Below are positions 1-4,984 of a DNA stretch of 5,063 bases, piece by piece; the stretch's first letter is position 1, and every line of letters starts with the position of its first letter. The stretch is from assembly GCA_016203425.1 (NCBI GenBank), contig JACQMU010000069.1, positions 1 through 5,063 on the forward strand. The letters run 5' to 3'. The notes below the pieces were generated by a model. It was not told the origin of the DNA and ran no database searches. It saw nothing but the letters and a program-made list of their open reading frames with translations. Both the position numbers and the translations under genes were made by a program. The DNA comes from Candidatus Woesearchaeota archaeon. Lineage in GTDB: Archaea; Nanobdellota; Nanobdellia; Woesearchaeales; ARS49.

Positions 1-2
1 AA

Positions 3-197
3 AATAAATATGGGCAATTCAAAATAACAGGAATTCTAACAGGGCTATCTGGCAGAGAAATGAACGGAGAAGCAAGGCATGCATACAAAGACCTAAAAAA
101 AGCACACAAAATAGTGTGGGACATCATAAGAGCGAGCGCACCACAATTAGAAATCTGCGTGAAAACAGACGTGATAGAAACAAAATATGCTCTATAA
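3..197 (+). CDS. 3' end of an unrecognised protein gene (partial)
   Basis: This frame is open from the left edge to a TAA at 195-197 and encodes the last 64 residues of a protein whose start lies outside the window. The residues are lysine-rich, with a basic, probably helical stretch at about 23-48 (NGEARHAYKDLKKAHKIVWD) followed by a short strand-like segment, LEICVK. An in-frame ATG at 60-62 exists, but the 19 open codons before it favour a truncated longer gene. I do not recognise the family. It is the only gene on the + strand and it converges on the deaminase gene, with 10 bases between the two stop codons. The composition is purine-rich, as expected of a real coding strand. Function cannot be inferred from this fragment. 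Confidence 0.6.
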   Translation, partial: NKYGQFKITGILTGLSGREMNGEARHAYKDLKKAHKIVWDIIRASAPQLEICVKTDVIETKYAL

Positions 198-200
198 AAA
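196..200 (-). terminator. Possible oligo-T transcription terminator after dcd
   Basis: Eight bases past the dcd stop codon the - strand reads TTTTT, with more T-rich sequence (TATTTTGTTT) just beyond. Archaeal RNA polymerase can terminate at T-runs without a hairpin, so this is a plausible end for the thymidylate operon. It lies at the 3' end of the convergent + strand gene. The signal is short and the call is weak. Confidence 0.25.
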
Positions 201-207
201 CACCACA

Positions 208-771
208 TTATTTATCCAAAAAAATCCTGCTGGCAATAGGCTCCTGCTGTTTGTTATACTTTGATTCCTTTCTTTTGTTATACGGCATTTCAGATGGAGA
301 GCTTAATGTATCAAAAGTCAGCCTGCACACCCGCATTCCAGGCCAAAGACTAACTGGAACTTTTGAAATATTAGCAATCTCCAAAGTTAAAAAACCCTCA
401 AACCCAGGATCAACACTGCCAGCAGTTGAATGAATCACAACACCCAACCTGCCCAAAGAACTTCGTCCATCAAGCCTTGCAACCAAATCAGCAGGCATTT
501 TAACATACTCTTTTGTTGTCCCCAAAACAAACTCCCCAGGATGCAAAATAAAAGGCTGCGAATCATTCTTTTCAATAGTCTCCATCATGTCAGCAGGAAT
601 GCTGTCCTTCGTATCAACATGCGTAACCTGAGTTGTTTTAAAAGTCTTAAACTTATTCCCCAATTTCAAGTCAACAGACGCCAACGCAATTGCATCCACA
701 TCCACACTGTCAATCACCAAAGAGCCTTCTGCAATTCTTTTTTTAATATCCCTGTCACTCAACACAACCAT
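208..771 (-). CDS. dcd: dCTP deaminase, probably bifunctional (dUMP-forming)
   Basis: The 187-aa product matches the dCTP deaminase/dUTPase trimer family along its whole length. Visible landmarks are GRSSLGR at 102-108, HSTAG at 114-118, DPGF at 121-124, the strand TLEIAN at 129-134, and the C-terminal PYNKRKESKY with a closing QQEP..SR segment. By alignment with E. coli Dcd, R108 corresponds to R115, A117 to A124 and E131 to the catalytic E138. E. coli has HVTAH where this protein has HSTAG. HSTAG is also what I recall for the bifunctional M. tuberculosis enzyme, which deaminates dCTP and releases pyrophosphate to give dUMP (EC 3.5.4.30) rather than dUTP (EC 3.5.4.13). No separate dUTPase is seen here, which fits. 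The gene starts 2 bases after the thymidylate synthase stop and has its own G-rich binding site, so the two are cotranscribed. Family assignment is firm; bifunctionality is inferred. Confidence 0.95.
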   Translation of the reverse strand: MVVLSDRDIKKRIAEGSLVIDSVDVDAIALASVDLKLGNKFKTFKTTQVTHVDTKDSIPADMMETIEKNDSQPFILHPGEFVLGTTKEYVKMPADLVARLDGRSSLGRLGVVIHSTAGSVDPGFEGFLTLEIANISKVPVSLWPGMRVCRLTFDTLSSPSEMPYNKRKESKYNKQQEPIASRIFLDK

Positions 772-773
772 GT

Positions 774-2261
774 TTATCCCCCCCTTAAATTCAATTCCAA
801 TTTATTGTCCTGCACATAATTAACACCCAATTTTATTGCAATCTCAGCCTTCATTAATTCCAACCCAATATCCAAAGCATGAGGCACTAAAGAAACAATA
901 TTTTCCTTAACCAAAACATCCCGCATTTGTTCAGCAGATTTAGCACGATAAACTCCCAAAGTTTCTTTAGTGGCACTAGTATGCTCAACAACAATCTCCC
1001 CACCATCAACGTTGATAATCAAGTTTCCCCTCGTATCCAATTCAGACAGCAATCCTGCATATTTAGATAAATGCATGTCAACTATCTTCTGGCACCGTTC
1101 CCAACAATCATCATAAATGTGCGCTGACTGAGACAAAATCACCAAGTTTCCTAATTTTAGTTTTATTTCCTGCCCTTTAGCATTTAATCCTTCCTCAACA
1201 CTCTTTCTAATCTCTTCCTGCAAAACACGCAAAGCAAGAGCATTCTCAGGATAACCCTCAAACATGTCATGACTCCTGAAAACACACGTCATAAACAATT
1301 TATTATCAGCAACCCTCAGCCAAACATGATTCAAACAAGGACTGCCACCCAAAGTTAAATCCTTAACAGCATCCCACAAGCTTATAACAACAGCACGAGA
1401 AACAGGCTCTCGGACTAATTTGTCAACAGCACCCTTAACCTGGTCAACACCAAACCAGCTTCGCATCCTGCTCCCATAAGTATACTCATTTCTTGAGGTT
1501 CCGCCAGGCAAGTCCCGCGTCATTCTGGGCACGTACTCAGCAACATGCTGCCTATCAGACGGAAAAAAATCAGGCACGCTTAAGTTATGCGGGTCTTCAT
1601 CAGAAATAACAGACATCAAGTTAACAATCTCCTTCTGCATATCATCATAATGAGTTCCGGATTCCTTTCCAAACTTCAATATTGTATCCAACACCTTTAG
1701 CCATGCCTCTGCAACAGTCTTTCCACGAACAACATACCCAACATACTCCCCGACATATTTCTTAACCTCTTCCTCTTTTTTAACAAACAACATCTTCTCC
1801 CTTTTTTTCCCAGAAAGATTTAAAGACGAGAAATCAAAACCGCCCAAATCAGGAACTTTAACAAAAGCAATATTTTCCCTAATTAAATTCAACGCAGCTT
1901 CAGGAATGTCCAAATCAATATAGCCCTCAAACTCAGAGTTAACTCTCCAGCAAGGCTTTTCAGTTGTATCTGTTTTGCCCATAAAAAAACCTTTCTCAAA
2001 AAAATCTTTAAGAACAACGCCAGATTTTGAAAAATCAACACCCGCCATCAAAAGCACAGTAATCTGAGGATTAGCCAACAAATTTCTCATCAACAAATCC
2101 AAGCCACGCTCTGCACTGTACAACGGGCCCATCACACAAAACCTGCTGTTATCAATCCTCTGAGCTAACTCCTTTGGCTTGCTCCACAAAGTAACAATGC
2201 CAACACTACTCTCAGGATTTCCATAAATCAGCCTAGAGCCTTTATACAGCGCCTGAAACAA
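774..2261 (-). CDS. thyA: Thymidylate synthase with MtrA-like N-terminus and DUF4346-like C-terminus
   Basis: The 495-aa protein has three parts. Residues about 10-135 resemble MtrA, the corrinoid subunit of methyl-tetrahydromethanopterin:CoM methyltransferase (YGNPESSVGIVTL at 13-25, GPLYSAERGL at 45-54, NPQITVLLMAG at 64-74). There is no histidine before H204, so the cobalt-ligating His of MtrA is absent. Residues about 180-400 are thymidylate synthase: YTYGSRMRSW at 260-269 matches the VYGKQWRAW region of E. coli ThyA, SR at 288-289 the dUMP phosphate site, C309 in SPCL is the nucleophile, FRSHDMFEGYPEN at 328-340 carries the R/S/D/N dUMP ligands, and H381/Y383 sit in HIY. The second Arg of the usual SRR is Ala290. 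Residues about 402-490 resemble DUF4346 (HALDIGLELMKAE, then NYVQD). The enzyme should convert dUMP to dTMP with a reduced C1-pterin, in the cytoplasm. The start is TTG, chosen because GGGGTGAT lies 5 bases upstream. It leads an operon with dcd. Confidence 0.92.
   Translation of the reverse strand: MFQALYKGSRLIYGNPESSVGIVTLWSKPKELAQRIDNSRFCVMGPLYSAERGLDLLMRNLLANPQITVLLMAGVDFSKSGVVLKDFFEKGFFMGKTDTTEKPCWRVNSEFEGYIDLDIPEAALNLIRENIAFVKVPDLGGFDFSSLNLSGKKREKMLFVKKEEEVKKYVGEYVGYVVRGKTVAEAWLKVLDTILKFGKESGTHYDDMQKEIVNLMSVISDEDPHNLSVPDFFPSDRQHVAEYVPRMTRDLPGGTSRNEYTYGSRMRSWFGVDQVKGAVDKLVREPVSRAVVISLWDAVKDLTLGGSPCLNHVWLRVADNKLFMTCVFRSHDMFEGYPENALALRVLQEEIRKSVEEGLNAKGQEIKLKLGNLVILSQSAHIYDDCWERCQKIVDMHLSKYAGLLSELDTRGNLIINVDGGEIVVEHTSATKETLGVYRAKSAEQMRDVLVKENIVSLVPHALDIGLELMKAEIAIKLGVNYVQDNKLELNLRGG
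777..786 (-). promoter_or_regulatory. Ribosome binding site of dcd inside the end of thyA
   Basis: The - strand reads AAGGGGGGGA, ending 5 bases before the dcd ATG (the G-run ends 6 bases before it). It overlaps the last codons of the thymidylate synthase (Arg-Gly-Gly-stop). The overlap supports the ATG at 771 and suggests coupled translation. The run of seven G is also a potential slippage site. Confidence 0.6.
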
Positions 2262-2266
2262 AATTA

Positions 2267-2274
2267 ATCACCCC
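2267..2274 (-). promoter_or_regulatory. Ribosome binding site fixing the TTG start of thyA
   Basis: The - strand reads GGGGTGAT and is separated by 5 bases from the TTG at 2261-2259. It contains the archaeal Shine-Dalgarno core GGTGAT, complementary to the 3' end of 16S rRNA. It is the main reason for accepting a TTG start. Confidence 0.8.
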
Positions 2275-2296
2275 TGCAAGGATTTTCAACCCAGAA

Positions 2297-2304
2297 TATA
2301 AAAA
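2297..2304 (-). promoter_or_regulatory. Archaeal TATA box of the thyA-dcd operon
   Basis: The - strand reads TTTTTATA, preceded by the A-rich stretch GATAAAAA that could serve as a BRE. Its centre is about 40 bases from the TTG. Transcription starting about 25 bases downstream would give a leader of about a dozen bases, just enough to include the ribosome binding site. It lies in the 97-base gap after the PIN gene. Confidence 0.55.
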
Positions 2305-2358
2305 TTTTTATCTCCGCAAACATAAACATTCACATGATTATTACGCAAGCATCATTTT

Positions 2359-2763
2359 CTAAAAAGGGTTCACAACTTTGATGCCAGAATTCAAGAAATC
2401 TTTAGTGTTCTCTGTGATTATTCCCCCAACACCATTTTCTTTAAGCGTTTCAACAATAAGACTGTCCCAGAAAGGAAGCCTAAACTCAAGCGCTTTCAGA
2501 ATTGTTTCTGGAGTATAATTAAACACTCTCCAGTTAGCACTTGTCATAATTGCGCCAACAACAGCACGCGCTTCAGCCACTGCCAATGGATTTTCAATCT
2601 TCTGCATCACAACAAAAACAAACTCTGCAAGAATTTGGTTGGTAACAACAGCTTGCAGTTTACCCTCAAAAACAGCACTAACAAGCCTTTGGCAAACATT
2701 CCTCTTTTCAGGATACGCAGCATCAAAAGCATAAACAAGAATATTTGTATCAACTGCGTTCAT
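2359..2763 (-). CDS. vapC: PIN-domain ribonuclease toxin, VapC-like
   Basis: The 134-aa protein has the length and motifs of a VapC toxin: an N-terminal strand with the first acidic residue (AVDTNILVYA, D5), E47 in ILAEF, D100 in FWDSLIVETL, and a final ITENTKDF segment at 116-123 before the typical VVNPF end. VapC toxins are Mg2+-dependent endoribonucleases that cut tRNA, rRNA or mRNA and are held inactive by the cognate antitoxin. The fourth acidic position reads E118-N119, where related sequences often have ED; E118 or D122 may take the metal role. A longer reading starting at 2805 adds 14 residues unlike a PIN N-terminus. The start at 2763 is preferred because GTGAGG lies 6 bases upstream and it puts the first Asp in its usual place. 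The gene overlaps the antitoxin by 14 bases. Confidence 0.88.
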   Translation of the reverse strand: MNAVDTNILVYAFDAAYPEKRNVCQRLVSAVFEGKLQAVVTNQILAEFVFVVMQKIENPLAVAEARAVVGAIMTSANWRVFNYTPETILKALEFRLPFWDSLIVETLKENGVGGIITENTKDFLNSGIKVVNPF

Positions 2764-2983
2764 GCAATTCCTCACGCTTCTTATACAACAACTTACCCAT
2801 ATCACGACCTTCGCGCAGCATTTTCAAACACACATCCAGAAACTCTTTTTTGGCAGACCAATCGTGCATAGCCTCGCCAAAAGCCCTGCCGAGAACCCCT
2901 TTTTTCTTACCAAAAGAATGAAAAGCCTTTGTTCTAAACAATTCAGCAGTTTCATCATCAACATTAACAGTTATTGTAGCCAT
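2750..2983 (-). CDS. Antitoxin, VapB-like, ribbon-helix-helix type
   Basis: This 77-aa protein looks like an archaeal VapB antitoxin. Residues 2-8 (ATITVNV) would form the DNA-binding strand. Helices follow at about 10-22 and 28-42 (KGVLGRAFGEAMHDW). A charged C-terminal tail (MLREGRDMGKLLYKKREELHER, split here by position: 55-76) would wrap the toxin. It should neutralise the adjacent PIN protein and probably bind its own promoter. A second ATG three codons upstream (2992) is possible, but a TATA box centred 26 bases before 2983 and the absence of a Shine-Dalgarno sequence favour a leaderless message beginning at 2983. Gene order (antitoxin first, short overlap) is standard. The ribbon-helix-helix class is inferred from pattern, not from a clear match to one named family. 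Confidence 0.8.
   Translation of the reverse strand: MATITVNVDDETAELFRTKAFHSFGKKKGVLGRAFGEAMHDWSAKKEFLDVCLKMLREGRDMGKLLYKKREELHERS
2770..2775 (-). promoter_or_regulatory. Ribosome binding site of the PIN toxin
   Basis: The - strand reads GTGAGG, 6 bases before the ATG at 2763 and inside the antitoxin coding sequence. It decides between the two possible toxin starts in favour of the shorter protein. Confidence 0.6.
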
Positions 2984-3004
2984 AAGATACATTTAGATTT
3001 GGCG

Positions 3005-3013
3005 ATATTTAAA
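3005..3013 (-). promoter_or_regulatory. Archaeal TATA box of the toxin-antitoxin operon
   Basis: The - strand reads TTTAAATAT, a near-consensus archaeal TATA box, with A-rich AGAAACA just upstream as a possible BRE. Its centre (3009) is 26 bases before the ATG at 2983, the spacing expected for transcription starting on the start codon. It lies only 11 bases past the stop codon of the upstream unit, so the antitoxin probably has its own promoter rather than depending on read-through. Confidence 0.7.
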
Positions 3014-3024
3014 TGTTTCTGTAA

Positions 3025-4098
3025 TTAAACAACAGCCTTATACCAATTCTTGTCATCAGCCTGCTGAAAACCCAACTGCGCAGCAGTTCCATCATAAATC
3101 TCCAAAGCACGCTCCAAAGACAAATGATAAGACTCATTTTTGTTCTTTTCACGCGTCCAACGGTTATTGTGGCCGCTCTGAATTCCAAGACGAGAAAAAC
3201 CAGCATAACGAGCTATTTCAGCAACACATTCAACAAGCGTGTGGCGAAAATAAATCACTGGCAAGCCACGCGCGTGCCACTTTAACTCAAATCTGCCATC
3301 AGCACCGCGCCCAAGCCCGCGAACACCCTGCAGCTGATGAATCAAAAACGTGTTTCTGTCACTTGGAAAATAACCAACAACAGCATTCGGCAAGTCTTTG
3401 TATCTCAAACAAACACCAAGAGGAGTGTCAAGATAAACTGCAAAAATTTTGCCAGGAACAACTTCTTTCCAACGATACTGCGCAGCATAACCATTCTCAG
3501 AACAAAAGTCAATACTCAATGGCACAAGACTGTACTTTTGCTTTCTTTTAGATGAGAAAGAAACACCCTGCACAGCAGTCTTTTCAAGAACAGACGACAA
3601 ATCAACAGTTGAAACTAAAGATTTATCACTCATAATGAGATATGATTTCAGCAGCGTAGCAACAGAAAAATCATTGAAAGCAAAATGCCACATTCCACGA
3701 CGAGCACGCTCAAGCAAAACAACATCCCTGCCAGCAATGCGATGAACGCTGTTCAACAAATCCTGCGCCACAGACATTGATGTACACCGCAACCAAGCCC
3801 ACAACAAAGCATTCTCACCAAAAGCAGACACAACATCACAAGCAGGCAAATGCGAGAGCACGTTGCCAACATTAATCAACGCACCATTTCCACTCGCAGA
3901 AACAGTTGCAAAATCAATATCACAACTGCCACCAAAATTATCAGAAAAACTGGCCTTTAAATTATCCAGAAAACCATCAAGACTCAATCCTGAGACAGAT
4001 TTGTCGCCAACAATAAATTCATAACAATTACGCTCAAACGACGCACGAGCAGCACCATTGCAAGAATACAATTTCTGCACAGCATCTACAAAATCCAT
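3025..4098 (-). CDS. Unrecognised 357-aa protein; C-terminal third weakly like DUF535/GNAT folds
   Basis: I do not recognise this protein with certainty. The N-terminal half (1-180) shows no motif I can name; it has several Cys (13, 25, 59, 87, 105) but no regular metal-binding spacing. The C-terminal part is more distinctive: a strand pair at about 236-258 (AVVGYFP, then FLIHQLQGVRG), a helix at 284-299, a strand FSRLGIQSGHNNRW at 301-314, a helix LERALEIYDGTAAQLGF at 328-344, and a final NWYK. The order 'IHQLQG ... helix, GF..L.I.S..N ... YD....LGF ... Y' recalls DUF535 (VirK/YbjX) proteins and the acetyl-CoA-binding half of GNAT acyltransferases; both are guesses. No signal peptide or membrane segment is evident. 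The ATG at 4098 is 1 base after the upstream TAG, indicating coupling; a GTG at 4137 would add 13 basic residues and is less likely. Confidence 0.8.
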   Translation of the reverse strand: MDFVDAVQKLYSCNGAARASFERNCYEFIVGDKSVSGLSLDGFLDNLKASFSDNFGGSCDIDFATVSASGNGALINVGNVLSHLPACDVVSAFGENALLWAWLRCTSMSVAQDLLNSVHRIAGRDVVLLERARRGMWHFAFNDFSVATLLKSYLIMSDKSLVSTVDLSSVLEKTAVQGVSFSSKRKQKYSLVPLSIDFCSENGYAAQYRWKEVVPGKIFAVYLDTPLGVCLRYKDLPNAVVGYFPSDRNTFLIHQLQGVRGLGRGADGRFELKWHARGLPVIYFRHTLVECVAEIARYAGFSRLGIQSGHNNRWTREKNKNESYHLSLERALEIYDGTAAQLGFQQADDKNWYKAVV

Positions 4099-4099
4099 C

Positions 4100-4603
4100 C
4101 TAATTCTGCGTCGCAGCCTTAACCCTTCCAGAACCACTCAAGTAAGGCTTAACACGCTCTCCAAAACATTTCTTCACAAACGTGCGTTGTTCAGGCGTAA
4201 GACTTACAAAATAAGCCTGAGTGTCAGCACGAGCTTTGTTCACAGAAGCCTGCGCAAAAAGAGGCATTTTAGCAGCATCCTTCAACGCACACTCTTCCAA
4301 CGAAAGAAGTTCATTTGTTCTGGCAATCACTGGACGAACTTGAGGAAAGTCAGCAACATAACGCTTAGCAATACAATACATATCTCTCAAAGCTTCACAA
4401 ACACGAGCTGCCTTACACTCATCAACAGGAAGACGAATACCACCCTCAACCTTAAGATTCCTATAACGAATTTTAACCAACCCTCTCTTTTTATGAAGTG
4501 TTTCATGATCTGTTGAATAAGCTTGTACATCAACACCTGACTTTTCAACAGCCTCAACAAACCTTTGTTCTGTCAAGTACCTTTCAAGTGTATATTCTAT
4601 CAT
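4100..4603 (-). CDS. Unrecognised 167-aa basic protein, first gene of a two-gene unit
   Basis: I do not recognise this protein. It is predicted soluble, largely helical and rich in Lys/Arg. A helical N-terminus (YTLERYLTEQRFVEAVEKSG, 4-23) is followed by a basic, strand-like region (KKRGLVKIRYRNLKVEGGIRL, residues 38-58). Helices with scattered Cys (63, 69, 77, 105, 146) come next, and then SLTPEQRTFVKKCFGERVKPYL at 134-155. No helix-turn-helix, nuclease or nucleotide-binding signature is clear. The basic strand region could contact nucleic acid or only a partner protein. The ATG at 4603 has no ribosome binding site but lies about 28 bases from the centre of a TATA box, so translation is probably leaderless. 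The following gene begins 1 base after this stop, so the two products probably act together. Confidence 0.8.
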   Translation of the reverse strand: MIEYTLERYLTEQRFVEAVEKSGVDVQAYSTDHETLHKKRGLVKIRYRNLKVEGGIRLPVDECKAARVCEALRDMYCIAKRYVADFPQVRPVIARTNELLSLEECALKDAAKMPLFAQASVNKARADTQAYFVSLTPEQRTFVKKCFGERVKPYLSGSGRVKAATQN

Positions 4604-4626
4604 TAAAGCTAACCAAAAGTCACAAA

Positions 4627-4635
4627 CTTATAAAC
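4627..4635 (-). promoter_or_regulatory. Archaeal TATA box of the 167-aa/357-aa unit
   Basis: The - strand reads GTTTATAAG. Its centre is about 28 bases before the ATG at 4603, which would give a leader of 0-2 bases. The sequence GTTTGTGAC directly follows the TATA box and shares 8 bases (TTTGTGAC) with a palindrome 150 bases upstream, so this promoter may be controlled by a bound protein. Confidence 0.6.
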
Positions 4636-4720
4636 CACTCGCTTTGAGAGTGATTCTGGCATAATTGCAGAATATTTAGAACTCTGGCGTGGTTGAAAAC
4701 AGAAACAAAACACAAAATTA

Positions 4721-4731
4721 ATGGTGCCTAA
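4721..4731 (+). repeat. Distal copy of the ATGGTGCCTAA motif
   Basis: The 11 bases ATGGTGCCTAA are identical to the copy at 4944-4954 and sit about 190 bases from the nearest clustered copy. On the - strand the motif reads TTAGGCACCAT. It lies about 90 bases upstream of the TATA box of the 167-aa gene. Confidence 0.6.
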
Positions 4732-4767
4732 ATTTTCTCTCACTTTTGACGAATAAAGTTTGTTAAT

Positions 4768-4780
4768 TTTTGTCACAAAA
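4768..4780. promoter_or_regulatory. 13-base palindrome TTTTGTCACAAAA, possible operator
   Basis: Six-base arms TTTTGT and ACAAAA flank a single central C, the usual symmetry of a site for a dimeric DNA-binding protein. Eight of its bases, GTCACAAA, recur at 4619-4626 immediately downstream of the TATA box of the 167-aa gene. A shorter GTCACA occurs at 4995-5000. A+T-rich palindromes arise easily by chance, so this remains a candidate. Confidence 0.35.
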
Positions 4781-4813
4781 CAAGACATTTGTAAGAAAAC
4801 AGGCTCAGAAGTT

Positions 4814-4839
4814 GGTTTTGAGTGCTTGACTCTCAAACC
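4814..4839. other. Imperfect hairpin of unknown role
   Basis: GGTTT at 4814-4818 can pair with AAACC at 4835-4839. The inner GAG can pair with CTC, either with a bulged T or through a small internal loop, giving a stem of 8 to 9 pairs. No clean T-run follows on either strand, so it is not an obvious terminator. It could be part of a small RNA or a chance inverted repeat. Confidence 0.3.
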
Positions 4840-4912
4840 AGTTATTTGTTGTCTGTAAAATATTCTTTCATTAATATGTTTTATTTTAGTTGTTTTGTTT
4901 TATTTATTTTTC

Positions 4913-4984
4913 ATGGTGCTTAATACAGTTCTTAATAAACTCAATGGTGCCTAATTGCTTTTATTTCTTGAAAATAGTGCCTAA
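4913..4984 (+). repeat. Three direct repeats of ATRGTGCYTAA at 30-31-base spacing
   Basis: Copies are at 4913-4923 (ATGGTGCTTAA), 4944-4954 (ATGGTGCCTAA) and 4974-4984 (ATAGTGCCTAA). Their starts are 31 and 30 bases apart, about three helical turns, so bound proteins would lie on the same face of the DNA. Spacers are A+T-rich and not conserved. A fourth copy is at 4721-4731. The pattern suggests protein-binding iterons (a regulator array or an origin-like element). The units are far too short and the spacers too small for a CRISPR array. Confidence 0.6.

Noticed and set aside
116..819. Two + strand open frames (116-433 and 430-819) across the deaminase gene
   Set aside because: They lie opposite the clearly conserved dCTP deaminase and its junction with thyA. 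Their translations resemble no protein family and simply reflect few stop codons on the antisense strand.
2764..2805. N-terminal extension of the PIN protein by 14 residues (start at 2805)
   Set aside because: It would place the first catalytic Asp too far from the N-terminus and deepen the overlap with the antitoxin. The inner ATG has GTGAGG 6 bases upstream.
4099..4137. GTG start at 4137 for the 357-aa protein
   Set aside because: It would overlap the preceding gene by 38 bases and add an Arg-rich tail. The ATG at 4098, directly after the upstream stop, is a simpler coupled start.
4058..4516. 152-codon + strand open frame opposite the 167-aa gene
   Set aside because: The translation is Ser/Thr/Asn-rich and low in complexity, as expected for an antisense reading. 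The - strand gene has a promoter, coupling to the next gene and a more protein-like composition.
4609..4836. 75-codon open frame on the - strand in the gene-free region
   Set aside because: It overlaps the TATA box of the 167-aa gene, has no ribosome site or promoter of its own that I can see, and encodes no recognisable or well-balanced protein.
4913..4984. CRISPR-like array
   Set aside because: Repeat units are only 11 bases, diverge between copies and are spaced by about 19-20 bases. No cas genes are nearby.
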